This document shows, in pieces, positions 7,792 to 16,752 of a stretch of DNA of 64,000 bases. Position numbers and translations under genes: made by a program. The notes beneath the pieces were generated by a model. That model saw only the letters and a list, made by a program, of their open reading frames with translations, was not told the DNA's origin and did not search any database. The stretch's first letter is position 1, and each line of letters opens with the position of its first letter. This stretch comes from Nitrincola salilacus. GTDB taxonomy: Bacteria > Pseudomonadota > Gammaproteobacteria > Pseudomonadales > Balneatricaceae. The DNA is taken from contig NZ_CP176580.1 in NCBI RefSeq assembly GCF_046271865.1, positions 3,720,001 through 3,784,000 on the forward strand, written 5' to 3'.

Positions 7792-8949
7792 TCAACGCTG
7801 ATAGAGCTGCGTATAATTCTCGCTGCGACGGTAATCCCCCGGAGTCATACCCGTCCACTTTTTGAAGGATCGGAAGAAGGCTGAGGGCTCATCAAAGCCC
7901 ATCAGTATGGCGACATCATTGATCGACAGCTGCGGCGAGTTCATGTAGTTGATCGCTGCTGCACGCCGCGCCTCATCCTTGATTTTCTGATAGGAGGTCC
8001 CCTCCTCCAGTAAGCGTCTGCGCAGTGTGGACACTGACATATGCAGAGAATAAGCAACTTCATCTGCACTGGGCAGGTTACGGCTGAAATCCTTACCGAT
8101 CATCGAGATCACCTGAGACTTGAGGCTGTTATCGTCCTCAACCATGACAATCAACTGGAAGGGTGCCGTCTTCAGAAAACCTCGCAGAGTATCCTCATCC
8201 TGCGCCAGTGGCAGATCCAGAAAACGTGACGGAAACACGATGGCATTCTCGTGCTGATCAAATTTGATCTCGGATTGAAACAGTGTCCGGAACATATCCG
8301 TATCGTCCGGCTCGGGAAAAGCAAAATAGGCAGCTTTAAGCTCCAGCCGGCAACCGATCAACCAACTGATGAAATGGTGCCACATCGACAAAGAGGTGCG
8401 GATTCTGGTGGGTGACTCCTGTGCCATCATCTCAGAAAACTCTCCATCGGACAGAGAGTCGATCGGGGCAAAGGATATCTTGGCGTAGCGCCCACGGCGC
8501 ACGAGCTGAGGTTTGATCTTGGAACCGCGACAGATCTCGTAAAAATCACTGCAGCGCCAGAGCGCCCGCTCCAGCGTACGGCAGTGGATAATGCAGTGAC
8601 ACATCATGCGGAAGGTGCCATTCGGCACGCGACCGCCACTGAGCATGCCGAATGATTCATCCTGCGCTATCCACATAATGTGCTGGTAAAGCAAACCAAG
8701 CTGAATGGCTGGCAGCTCATTGCGACCGGTAATATCTTCACGGTTCAGCTCAACATGCTGCAACAGCTCATCCACATCAAATCCCTGATCCTCTGCCAGA
8801 TCCAGCAGATACCTCACATAACCGGCGGGCACTGTTACGGTACGTTCCATTTTTTCTATCTCTTTTTTTGTATCCATTAAAGGCACGAAAGCTCCTTCAT
8901 GCAAGTGGAGCCGCACAATTTTGTCAGATATTCTGGAGATTATTGTCAT
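7792..8949 (-). CDS. AraC-family transcriptional regulator with arabinose-binding-like N-terminal domain
   Basis: 385 residues in the longest frame. Residues about 55-240 resemble the sensor domain of OruR/ArgR-type AraC regulators, and residues about 290-380 form the double helix-turn-helix ending in GFDEPSAFFRSFKKWTGMTPGDYRRS. The longest start (8949) has no visible ribosome site. Methionines at residues 25 and 34 (MERTVTVPAGYVRYL) are plausible true starts, and the conserved region begins only there. It is divergent from a DUF1302/DUF1329 pair and is the obvious candidate regulator of that pair; effector unknown. Confidence 0.88.
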   Translation of the reverse strand: MTIISRISDKIVRLHLHEGAFVPLMDTKKEIEKMERTVTVPAGYVRYLLDLAEDQGFDVDELLQHVELNREDITGRNELPAIQLGLLYQHIMWIAQDESFGMLSGGRVPNGTFRMMCHCIIHCRTLERALWRCSDFYEICRGSKIKPQLVRRGRYAKISFAPIDSLSDGEFSEMMAQESPTRIRTSLSMWHHFISWLIGCRLELKAAYFAFPEPDDTDMFRTLFQSEIKFDQHENAIVFPSRFLDLPLAQDEDTLRGFLKTAPFQLIVMVEDDNSLKSQVISMIGKDFSRNLPSADEVAYSLHMSVSTLRRRLLEEGTSYQKIKDEARRAAAINYMNSPQLSINDVAILMGFDEPSAFFRSFKKWTGMTPGDYRRSENYTQLYQR

Positions 8950-9091
8950 TGTTGTATTGACACTTCTGATCCATTATCAATCTATCCATTTTTATGAAAA
9001 CTCTCTGCAGCTAATATAAGTAACTAATAATAAAACATATTATCAGCTACCAGCGCCGCAGATAAATGTTAAAAAACAATAACAAGGCGGA

Positions 9092-11068
9092 ATGAACGAA
9101 ATGGGAATGAAATCACATGCACCCCGTGCAGCCCTTCCTGCACGTCCGGGATTCAAACGCGCCCTGCTGGCCGGTATGATAGCCGCAGGACTCAGCAGCC
9201 AGGCTCAGTCACTGGAATTTCAGATCGGTGAAGTTCAGGGTCGCCTGGATTCCAACATCTCGGTCGGTGCCAGCTGGCGCTTGAAGGATCCGAGTGCAGC
9301 TGTGGTTTCTCCACCCAATGGTGGTACCAGCCTGGGCTCTGGCAGCTATGACGACGGCACTCAGAACTTCAAGAAAGGTGAAACCTTCTCACGTGTTTTC
9401 AAAGGCCTGCATGAGCTTGACCTGCGTTATGAAAACTTTGGCGCATTTGCACGTGGTAAATACTGGTATGACTTTGAAGGCAAAGATGGTAGCCGAGCTC
9501 ACGGTCATAGTCCCAACGGATATGTACCTGGGGCGCGCCTGAATGACCGGGATTTCAACAGTTACGCCAAATTCTCCGGTGCTGAGCTGCTGGATGCCTA
9601 TGTCTACGGTTTCTTTGATGTCGGCGGTAAACCGCTGGATCTTCGCCTTGGCCGTCAGGTCGTTAACTGGGGTGAAAGCACATTTATCCAGGGTGGCATC
9701 AACGTTATCAACCCGATCGATGTTGCCTCTTTCCGTCGCCCAGGCGCTGAACTGCGCGAAGGCCTGCTGCCGGTCAACATGGCATTTGCATCACTCGGAC
9801 TGACTGATAATCTCAGTGCTGAGGCCTTCTATCAGATCAAATGGGAACCTACCGCTGTTGACGGTTGTGGTACCTACTTCTCCAGCAATGACTTTGCGCC
9901 ACAAGGCTGTAATGGCATTCGTGTAGGTGCAGGCACACCTTTTGCCGGGGTGCCTGATCGTCTGTATTTCAACCCTGCCTTCACACAAGCAGCAGTAGGC
10001 TTTGATCCGGTGGTTTATCGCAATGCCAACGGACGCCGTGAAGCAAAAGACAGCGGACAGTTTGGTGTCGCCTTCCGCTACTTTGCTGAAGAGCTGAATA
10101 ACACCGAGTTTGGTCTCTATTTTACGCGCTACCACAGCCGTCTGCCGATGATCAGTGGTGTTAACACACCGGTATCTGGCGCACAGATCCAGGCTGCCGG
10201 TCAGGCCGCTGCCACCAGCTATATCATGAACAACGCAGCCAACCCCCTGAGCCCGACACCGGCTGAAATGGCCGCGGCACAGGCAACAGCCATGGCCACG
10301 GTACAGGGTATGGCAACTGCAGCGCCCTTCAGCAGCACCTACTTTGTCAGCTATCCTGAAAATATCGACATGCTGGGTATGAGCTTCAATACCAATCTGG
10401 GCGATATCGCCTGGTCCGGTGAGATCAGCCATAAGCGTGATGTACCGGTTCAGGTCAATGGCCCGCTGCTGGTCGGTGCGATTCTGCGTCAGTTCGGCTA
10501 CCAGTTGACCGGCCAGGGTATCGGTAACCATGCCGCAGATCAGTTGGTGCTCAACGCAGGTCCTGGTGGAACGGTAGCAGGCTATTCAACGTTTGATGTC
10601 ACTCAGGCGCAAACCACCTTCATCAAGTTCTATGACAATGTTCTGGGTGCCAGCCGACTGGCAACCGTGGCAGAGCTGGGCTGGACCCATGTACATGGCC
10701 TGGATGAAAGTGCTAATGCCCTGAAGTATGGACGTAACGGTGTCTTTGGTTATGCATCAGGTGATACCGAAGGCTTTGTCACCAAGAACTCCTTTGGTTA
10801 TGTACTGCGCGGTAGCCTGGAATACCCGAACGCTTTTGCCGGAGTCACACTGATTCCTGAAGCCAGCTTCCGCCATGGTGTGAAAGGCTTCGGCCCGGAA
10901 CCTGGTGCAGCATTTCGCGAAGGCGAAAGGTCTATCAACCTTGGTCTGACCGCTGAGTATATGAACCGTTACTCCGTCGGCCTGTCTTATACAAGCTTCT
11001 TTGGTGGCAAGTTCAACGCCGACAAAGATCGTGATTTCATCGCTTTAAGCGCATCAGTAGCCTTCTGA
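9092..11068 (+). CDS. DUF1302 outer-membrane beta-barrel protein
   Basis: 658 residues. A positively charged signal sequence with hydrophobic core (ALLAGMIAAGLSSQAQS) is probably cleaved near residue 40. The mature part alternates aromatic/polar strands with Gly/Asn-rich loops and ends in ASVAF, a C-terminal Phe typical of BAM substrates. Sequence and length match the DUF1302 family, which in pseudomonads and marine bacteria is nearly always paired with DUF1329, as here. These pairs are often near genes for hydrophobic compound use, suggesting uptake or export across the outer membrane, but the substrate is unknown. Ribosome site AAGGCGG lies just before the ATG. Confidence 0.88.
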   Translation: MNEMGMKSHAPRAALPARPGFKRALLAGMIAAGLSSQAQSLEFQIGEVQGRLDSNISVGASWRLKDPSAAVVSPPNGGTSLGSGSYDDGTQNFKKGETFSRVFKGLHELDLRYENFGAFARGKYWYDFEGKDGSRAHGHSPNGYVPGARLNDRDFNSYAKFSGAELLDAYVYGFFDVGGKPLDLRLGRQVVNWGESTFIQGGINVINPIDVASFRRPGAELREGLLPVNMAFASLGLTDNLSAEAFYQIKWEPTAVDGCGTYFSSNDFAPQGCNGIRVGAGTPFAGVPDRLYFNPAFTQAAVGFDPVVYRNANGRREAKDSGQFGVAFRYFAEELNNTEFGLYFTRYHSRLPMISGVNTPVSGAQIQAAGQAAATSYIMNNAANPLSPTPAEMAAAQATAMATVQGMATAAPFSSTYFVSYPENIDMLGMSFNTNLGDIAWSGEISHKRDVPVQVNGPLLVGAILRQFGYQLTGQGIGNHAADQLVLNAGPGGTVAGYSTFDVTQAQTTFIKFYDNVLGASRLATVAELGWTHVHGLDESANALKYGRNGVFGYASGDTEGFVTKNSFGYVLRGSLEYPNAFAGVTLIPEASFRHGVKGFGPEPGAAFREGERSINLGLTAEYMNRYSVGLSYTSFFGGKFNADKDRDFIALSASVAF

Positions 11069-11089
11069 GCCTGACGGGAGAATAAGAAA

Positions 11090-12445
11090 ATGAATGTAAG
11101 AACACCTGGTTTCAAATATCCAAAGCTACTGCTCAGCTCAGCACTGGTACTGGCGTTATCTACCTTATCCACAGCGGGTATGGCCAACGCTGAGCGCCTG
11201 GGTCAGGATCTGACCCCGGTCGGGGCTGAACGTGCAGGCAACACCGACGGCACCATCCCGGCATGGGATGGTGGCCTGTCCAGCAGCAGTGACCGATACA
11301 GCAATCCCTTCGCGGATGAACAGCCCCTGTTCGTGATTACTGCAGCCAATGCAGCCGATTACAGTGCGCAATTGAGCCCCGGCCAACTGGCAATGTTCCA
11401 GCGCTACCCAGACAGCTTTACCATGCCGGTCTACCCGACTCATCGTACAGCAGCCATGCCTCAGAAAATCTATGATGCAGCCAGCCACAATGCAGCCAAC
11501 ACAAGCCTGACCGACGATGGCAATGGGCTGATCAACTTCCAGGAAGCGCTGGCCTTTCCGATTCCTGAGACAGGACTCGAAGTGATATGGAACCATCTGA
11601 CCCGCTTCCGTGGAGGCTCACTGGAACGCACCTTCGTACAGGTACCCGTGCAGGCAAATGGCTCCTTCACTCCAGTAAAAATCAATGAAAAAATGGCGTT
11701 TCCTGGCTATCTCAAATCAACAGGTGAAGACCGTACCGACAATATCCTGTTCTATTTTGTCCAGGAGGTGACAGCCCCTTCTCGTCTGACCGGCAACATT
11801 TTGTTGGTCCATGAAACACTGAACCAGATCACCCAGCCTCGTCAGGCCTGGACCTACAACGCTGGTCAGCGTCGCGTGCGTCTGGCACCGAACATCGCCT
11901 ATGACGCGCCCGGCACTGCCACTGATGGCCAGCGCACCACCGACAACCTTGATCTGTTCAACGGTGCCCCTGATCGCTATAACTGGGAGCTGGTTGGTAA
12001 GAAGGAGATGTATATCCCCTACAACAGCTTCAAGCTGGCTGATCGTTCACTGAAGTACAACGATATCCTGCACACAGGCCATCTGAACCCTGAGCACACA
12101 CGCTATGAGCTGCACCGTGTCTGGCATGTGGAAGCAACACTGAAGGAAGGCCAGCGCCATATCTACGGTAAGCGCAGCTTCTACATCGATGAAGATACCT
12201 GGCAGGCCGCCGTGGTGGATCACTACGATGGCCGCGGTGAGCTCTGGCGTGTCGGTGAAGCCCACCACTTCCAGTATCGTGATGTCGATGTACCTTGGTA
12301 CACAGCTGAAACTCTGTACGACCTGCAGTCCGGTCGCTACCTGGTCGGCAGCCTGACTAACGAAGAGGGTAACGGTTTCGACTTCACCCAGCGCTTTGAC
12401 TATGCGGACTTCACCCCGCAGGCGATTCGTCGCATGGGTCGCTGA
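11090..12445 (+). CDS. DUF1329 periplasmic/outer-membrane-associated protein
   Basis: 451 residues with a signal peptide cleaved probably after ANA (residue 34); no lipobox cysteine. DUF1329 proteins have a LolB/LolA-like fold with an open hydrophobic-ligand-binding barrel. Family features include the early ERLGQDLTPVGAERAGN stretch, the tripartite WNHLTRFRGG region and the C-terminal YHVWHVEATLKEG-like segment (here LHRVWHVEATLKEG). It starts 21 bases after the DUF1302 gene with a good ribosome site, so the two form an operon that ends at a terminator. Likely partner for delivering a hydrophobic cargo to the DUF1302 barrel; this is inference. Confidence 0.88.
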   Translation: MNVRTPGFKYPKLLLSSALVLALSTLSTAGMANAERLGQDLTPVGAERAGNTDGTIPAWDGGLSSSSDRYSNPFADEQPLFVITAANAADYSAQLSPGQLAMFQRYPDSFTMPVYPTHRTAAMPQKIYDAASHNAANTSLTDDGNGLINFQEALAFPIPETGLEVIWNHLTRFRGGSLERTFVQVPVQANGSFTPVKINEKMAFPGYLKSTGEDRTDNILFYFVQEVTAPSRLTGNILLVHETLNQITQPRQAWTYNAGQRRVRLAPNIAYDAPGTATDGQRTTDNLDLFNGAPDRYNWELVGKKEMYIPYNSFKLADRSLKYNDILHTGHLNPEHTRYELHRVWHVEATLKEGQRHIYGKRSFYIDEDTWQAAVVDHYDGRGELWRVGEAHHFQYRDVDVPWYTAETLYDLQSGRYLVGSLTNEEGNGFDFTQRFDYADFTPQAIRRMGR

Positions 12446-12484
12446 GGCAGCATCGCAAGCTGACTGATTTACCCCTTCAACCCG

Positions 12485-12510
12485 AAAGCCTCCACACTGG
12501 AGGCTTTTTT
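12485..12510 (+). terminator. Intrinsic terminator of the DUF1302-DUF1329 operon
   Basis: Ten-base stem AAAGCCTCCA/TGGAGGCTTT with a three-base loop, followed by a T run, 39 bases after the DUF1329 stop. Confidence 0.9.
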
Positions 12511-13032
12511 ATTGCTATTACAGGGTGGGGATTATTTTCTAACTGCCCCCATGCATGAATTCGGCAACCAGAAACACATTTCCACAGCTATTTATACACA
12601 AACCCTCTTTCTAACACTGAAGACTTATGCGGAAGCTGAAATGAGCTTCCACAAGGCCCTTCTCATGCCGTTCCATCAACACCTTATACACAAAAAACCC
12701 CGAGTTGACGGCAATTTATCCTCAATCCATATCAACTGCTGCGGTTGCACACAGTTTCTGTGTGTAAAACAGTGAACAAGTTAGGGACAGGGCTAGGAGA
12801 CAGAGCTGAAAGCCCCGTCAATGCTGGCTTTAAAAAAACAGGTCAAAAGTTACCCACCCCCAGCACGATTATAAACAGGTAGAGAAAGTCAACCCGGCCA
12901 GGATACTAATTTACCTTAAATAGCAGACTGAAGAGCTTGTAAATGAAGGAAGTTGAAATTTTATGCACAACCATTTTACACCCCGCCGATATTCGTTGAA
13001 TAACAGCTCATTTCGGGCCTGTATAAATACAA

Positions 13033-13076
13033 AACCCCGTACACTTATCCATCACACAGGATAAGTGTACGGGGTT
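13033..13076 (-). terminator. Perfect 18-bp inverted repeat, probable terminator of the prx-grx gene
   Basis: Positions 13033-13050 are exactly complementary to 13059-13076 around an 8-base loop. Read on the minus strand, the GC-rich stem base is followed by TTTTGTATTT, the arrangement of an intrinsic terminator. It lies 110 bases beyond the stop of the minus-strand peroxiredoxin gene, which is rather far. The stem contains TTATCC on each arm, resembling half a DnaA box. Confidence 0.65.
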
Positions 13077-13077
13077 A

Positions 13078-13129
13078 TATACAAGAGCTGTTTACAAGAG
13101 CTATTCACAGGCGTCATTCACAAGCACTG
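13078..13129. repeat. Four phased 13-bp iteron-like repeats
   Basis: Four adjacent 13-base units: 13078-13090 TATACAAGAGCTG, 13091-13103 TTTACAAGAGCTA, 13104-13116 TTCACAGGCGTCA and 13117-13129 TTCACAAGCACTG. The first two share ACAAGAGCT; all share T-[AT]-[TC]-ACA-[AG]-G. The regular 13-bp spacing resembles protein-binding iterons. They abut the 18-bp hairpin. Confidence 0.55.
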
Positions 13130-13185
13130 TCGCAGTAAACAGTGCAGTATGCTAATCAGCACCGATGAGTATCAACAGCAGTTGT

Positions 13186-13926
13186 TCAAGCCTGAGCAGC
13201 TAACCACTGCTCCAACTCATCAGCACCACCGACCAGTTGACCATCCACATAGATTTGCGGCGTGGTACCGCGGCCGGTAATCGCTGTCAGTGAAGAGTAG
13301 CTGATACCCTTGCTACCAAGAACGATCTCTTCATAGCGCAATCCCTTCTGACCCAATGCTTGTTTTGCACGTACACAGTGCGGGCAACCGGGCTTGCTCA
13401 TCACGGTGATACGCTTGGGTTGTACCGCATTCGGATTAATGTAGTTCAGCATTGTGTCGGCATCAGAGAAGCGGAAGGGATCACCACCGGTTTCAGATTC
13501 GATGAACATCTTCTCAATCACACCATCCTTCACCAGCATGGAGTAGCGCCAGCTACGCTTGCCGAATCCCAGCTCCTGCTTGTCTACGAGCATGCCCATC
13601 CCTTCGCTGAATTCACCATTACCATCTGGCAACATCATGATGTTTTCAACATTCTGGTCGGCAGCCCAGGCATTCATCACAAATGCATCATTAACAGAAA
13701 GACAGATGATGCTGTCCACGCCACAACCGCTCAAAACAGGCGCTAATTCATTGTAACGCGGCAGATGGGTGCTGGAGCAGGTAGGTGTGAAAGCTCCCGG
13801 CAGTGCAAACAGTACAACGGTCTTGCCCTTGAACAATTCATCTGTTGTCAGGTTGACCCACTCATTGCCCTGACGGGTTCGAAATGTGACATCCGGCACA
13901 CGTTGACCTTCACGGTTCTGCAGCAT
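13186..13926 (-). CDS. Peroxiredoxin-glutaredoxin hybrid protein
   Basis: 246 residues joining two domains. Residues 1-160 are a Prx5-type peroxiredoxin with the peroxidatic Cys50 in PGAFTPTCSSTHLP. Residues about 172-246 are a glutaredoxin with the CPHC site (Cys181, Cys184) and the glutathione-binding TTPQIYVDG segment. Such hybrids, known from Haemophilus influenzae, reduce hydrogen and alkyl peroxides using glutathione directly. The ATG is preceded by GGAGAACAC. An imperfect OxyR-like half-site lies upstream at 14018-14032, but OxyR control is only a guess. The gene is transcribed alone. Confidence 0.94.
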   Translation of the reverse strand: MLQNREGQRVPDVTFRTRQGNEWVNLTTDELFKGKTVVLFALPGAFTPTCSSTHLPRYNELAPVLSGCGVDSIICLSVNDAFVMNAWAADQNVENIMMLPDGNGEFSEGMGMLVDKQELGFGKRSWRYSMLVKDGVIEKMFIESETGGDPFRFSDADTMLNYINPNAVQPKRITVMSKPGCPHCVRAKQALGQKGLRYEEIVLGSKGISYSSLTAITGRGTTPQIYVDGQLVGGADELEQWLAAQA

Positions 13927-14161
13927 ATGTGTTCTCCATTTGAGATTTTATTAATTCATTGAAAACAGTGTATAAAAATGTGTCGTGGAAAGAAAATTAA
14001 TTGTTTTCTGAAAATCGATTGCAATAAACTATCGAAATATTATCCCGATACCGTTTCTCTACCTGGTGACTATCTACGTCATCACCACCAACTCAGACCG
14101 ACAAACGCTTCATTTTCTGCTAGCATCACGGTTAATATATCCTCAGTGAGAATTAACACGC

Positions 14162-15529
14162 GTGTTTACTGACATTACCCTGGATTCCAGCCTGAACAAG
14201 GCGATCGAAACCCTCGGCTTTACCGAGCCTACACCGGTTCAGTCCAGCACCATCAAAGATGCCATGGCAGGACGCGACCTGATGGTCGGCGCTGAAACCG
14301 GCAGCGGTAAAACCCTGGCCTTTCTGCTGCCGATCCTGCACCAGTTGATGCAGAAAGACGCGCCACGCAGTGGTACCCGTGCACTGATTCTGACACCGAC
14401 CCGAGAACTTGCGGAACAGGTCAGCAAGGTTTGCGAATCGCTGGTGGCCTTCAGCAGCATCAAGGTGATACAGGTCTGTGGTGGCGAAGGCTTCAAGGAG
14501 CAGTCGGCACGTATTCGCCGCAATCCTGAAGTCATTGTCGGTACCCCTGGTCGTCTGGTGGAGCATATCGAACGCAATACCCTGGACTTCAAGGATCTGG
14601 AATGTCTGGTACTCGATGAAGCCGATCGCATGCTGGACATGGGGTTTCGCGATGAAGTGCTGACAATTACTGATGCCTGTCAGGCAGAGCGCCAGACCAT
14701 GCTCTTTTCTGCCACGCTGAATCGTCGCGAGATCAACGATCTGGTCGAGCGCGTGCTGAAAGATCCGATTCAGATTCTGTTGAGTACGGCACAGACCTCA
14801 TCGGATCATGTCCGTCAGCAGGTTGTACTGGCAGATGATAACCAGCATAAGGAAAAGGAGCTCAACTGGCTTCTCAACAACGAAACCTACGACCGGGCGC
14901 TGGTGTTTACCAATACCCGCGTTCAAGCCGATCATCTGGGCGGCATACTGCGCTATAACAAGCATCGCGCAGCAGTCCTGCATGGTGAGATGCAACAACC
15001 GCAACGCCGCCAGGTGCTCAACCTGCTGCGCCAGAACAAGGTCAAAGTGCTTGTCGCCACTGATGTCGCCGCGCGTGGTCTGGATATCGACGGTATCGAT
15101 CTGGTGATCAACTTTGATATGGCGCGTAGCGGTGATGAGTATGTGCATCGTATCGGCCGCACCGCACGTGCCGGTAAAGAGGGGCTAGCGGTGACGCTGA
15201 TCGCTCATTACGAGTGGAACCTGATGTCGAGCATCGAACGCTATCTGAAAACCAGCTTCGAGCGTCGTGCCCTGCCAGGCCTGAAAGGCAGCTATACCGG
15301 ACCGAAGAAGGTTCGAAGTTCAGGTAAAGCGGTCGGTAAGAAGAAAGAGCCGGACAGAAAGGGCAGCGTGGAAACCGTCAAGGTGAAGAAGCGCTTGCGT
15401 GATCAGAAGTCCATAGGTAAACGACGTGTACCTTCGGCAGAAAAAGCAGTGGAGAAAAAAGTAGAACCCAGCGTGATCAGTGACGGTTTTGCACCACTGA
15501 AAAAAAGAGGGACACCGGACGCAGGGTGA
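14162..15529 (+). CDS. srmB: DEAD-box ATP-dependent RNA helicase, SrmB-like
   Basis: 455 residues with all helicase motifs: Q motif FTEPTPVQ (about 20-27), Walker A AETGSGKT (44-51), PTRELAEQ, DEAD (152-155), SAT, TDVAARGLDI and HRIGRTARAG. The basic C-terminal tail contains KKRLRDQKSIGKRRVPS, closely similar to the tail of E. coli SrmB, a factor in early 50S ribosome assembly. The start is a GTG at 14162 with only a distant GAG as ribosome site, but the Q motif requires a start near here. A RhlE-like assignment is possible from the core alone; the tail favours SrmB. Confidence 0.85.
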   Translation: MFTDITLDSSLNKAIETLGFTEPTPVQSSTIKDAMAGRDLMVGAETGSGKTLAFLLPILHQLMQKDAPRSGTRALILTPTRELAEQVSKVCESLVAFSSIKVIQVCGGEGFKEQSARIRRNPEVIVGTPGRLVEHIERNTLDFKDLECLVLDEADRMLDMGFRDEVLTITDACQAERQTMLFSATLNRREINDLVERVLKDPIQILLSTAQTSSDHVRQQVVLADDNQHKEKELNWLLNNETYDRALVFTNTRVQADHLGGILRYNKHRAAVLHGEMQQPQRRQVLNLLRQNKVKVLVATDVAARGLDIDGIDLVINFDMARSGDEYVHRIGRTARAGKEGLAVTLIAHYEWNLMSSIERYLKTSFERRALPGLKGSYTGPKKVRSSGKAVGKKKEPDRKGSVETVKVKKRLRDQKSIGKRRVPSAEKAVEKKVEPSVISDGFAPLKKRGTPDAG

Positions 15530-15786
15530 ACGGCGTCTGATGCCCCAAGACAGTTCTATGCTGTGAGGCCAATACTACGCCCCGTTCAGATTCCGAGTTA
15601 TGATCTGGATCAAGTATTGGTCTGTGCAGCAAAAAAATCGCATACAACCAAGGGCTAACGTCTCCAGAGCCCATTTTGCTCTACAATGCTGTGTATCAAC
15701 GTCTGTCTGGCGGCCTGATATTCATGACAACTGTGACACGTCTCTATTGAATATTCCTGGCCGCTTCACCGGGAGATAATAATAAA

Positions 15787-16710
15787 ATGAGCACCGCCTA
15801 CATCAGCCATCAGGATTGTCTGCTGCACAATATGGGGCCTGACCATCCTGAAAGCCCAGTCAGGCTTCAGGCGATCCGCAAGGTGCTGGAACGAACCGGC
15901 TTGATTGATCATCTGGATCAGACAGACTCCGTTGCCATTACAGAGGAACAGATACAGCTGGTGCATGCTCGACTGCATCACAGCAAGCTCGAGATCCTCA
16001 GCCCTCAGCAGGGGATCGTCTATGCCGATGATGATACGGCACTTTGCCCCGACTCTCTGCATGCCGCCAGCCTGGCTGCCGGCAGTGTGATTCTGGCAGC
16101 CGATCGTGTGCTGGCCGGACATAATCACAACGCTTTCTGCGCCGTACGCCCTCCCGGACATCATGCCGAATACAGCACGGCGATGGGCTTTTGCTTTTAC
16201 AATAATGTCGCCATCGGTGCCGGCTATGCGCTGAAGCAACCCGGTATTGAACGGGTCGCGATTCTCGATTTCGACGTACACCACGGCAACGGCACTGTGG
16301 ATATCTTCAAGGATCGCCCGGAAGTACTGGTCTGCTCTACCTTCCAGCACCCCTACTACCCGATGCGTTATCACGATCTGGCGCGGCCCAATATCGTCAA
16401 CTGCCCGCTGCCGGCACACAGTAACAGTAAACTCTTTCGTGATGCTGTGGAAAACAGGTGGTTGCCCGCTTTGAAAGCGCACAAGCCCGACATGATATTT
16501 ATCTCAGCGGGTTTTGATGCACACAAGGAAGACCCGATGGCGGATCTGAATCTGGATGAAGAGGATTATCGCTGGGTGACGCAGCAGATCATGGCCGTTG
16601 CAGAGGAGTACAGCCGCGGTCGGATCGTATCAGTACTCGAAGGTGGCTACAATCCAGTCGCGCTGGCGTTCAGTGTTCAGGCACATATTGAGGTACTGGC
16701 GGGATACTGA
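15787..16710 (+). CDS. Histone deacetylase-family hydrolase
   Basis: 307 residues of the arginase/deacetylase fold, class II HDAC-like branch, similar to bacterial acetylpolyamine amidohydrolases and acetoin-utilisation-like proteins. Active-site elements are intact: RPPGHH with His125-His126, DFDVHHGNG with zinc ligands Asp163 and His165, SAGFDAH with zinc ligand Asp244, and the catalytic tyrosine in EGGYNPVAL. In bacteria these enzymes deacetylate small amides or proteins; the substrate here is unknown. Single gene between srmB and the amaA-amaB locus. Confidence 0.9.
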   Translation: MSTAYISHQDCLLHNMGPDHPESPVRLQAIRKVLERTGLIDHLDQTDSVAITEEQIQLVHARLHHSKLEILSPQQGIVYADDDTALCPDSLHAASLAAGSVILAADRVLAGHNHNAFCAVRPPGHHAEYSTAMGFCFYNNVAIGAGYALKQPGIERVAILDFDVHHGNGTVDIFKDRPEVLVCSTFQHPYYPMRYHDLARPNIVNCPLPAHSNSKLFRDAVENRWLPALKAHKPDMIFISAGFDAHKEDPMADLNLDEEDYRWVTQQIMAVAEEYSRGRIVSVLEGGYNPVALAFSVQAHIEVLAGY

Positions 16711-16752
16711 TCCCTCTCAGCACTCTTTTACCCTCCCCTTTCAACACCACCT

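Larger units (their letters stand above)
12511..13185. other. Long non-coding interval rich in DnaA-box-like 9-mers
   Basis: About 675 bases without a credible gene. It holds three exact matches to TTATNCACA: 12592-12600 and 12684-12692 (both TTATACACA) and 12961-12969 (TTATGCACA). One-mismatch versions occur at 12716-12724, 12759-12767 (minus strand), 12869-12877, 13075-13083, 13101-13109 and 13114-13122. One more lies beyond the next gene at 13967-13975. By simple expectation an exact match should occur about twice per 64 kb. The interval also has AT-rich stretches, a perfect 18-bp hairpin and a 13-bp phased array. It could be a DnaA-binding or titration locus, or an origin remnant. No dnaA, mnmG, repA or parA gene is nearby. 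Confidence 0.5.

Noticed and set aside
12512..12775. Open frame of 87 codons in the DnaA-box-rich region
   Set aside because: No ribosome site, unusual His/Cys-rich composition, no recognisable domain, and it spans the DnaA-like boxes; probably chance.
14018..14032. OxyR-like half-site upstream of the peroxiredoxin-glutaredoxin gene
   Set aside because: Only one half-site with mismatches; insufficient to call an operator.
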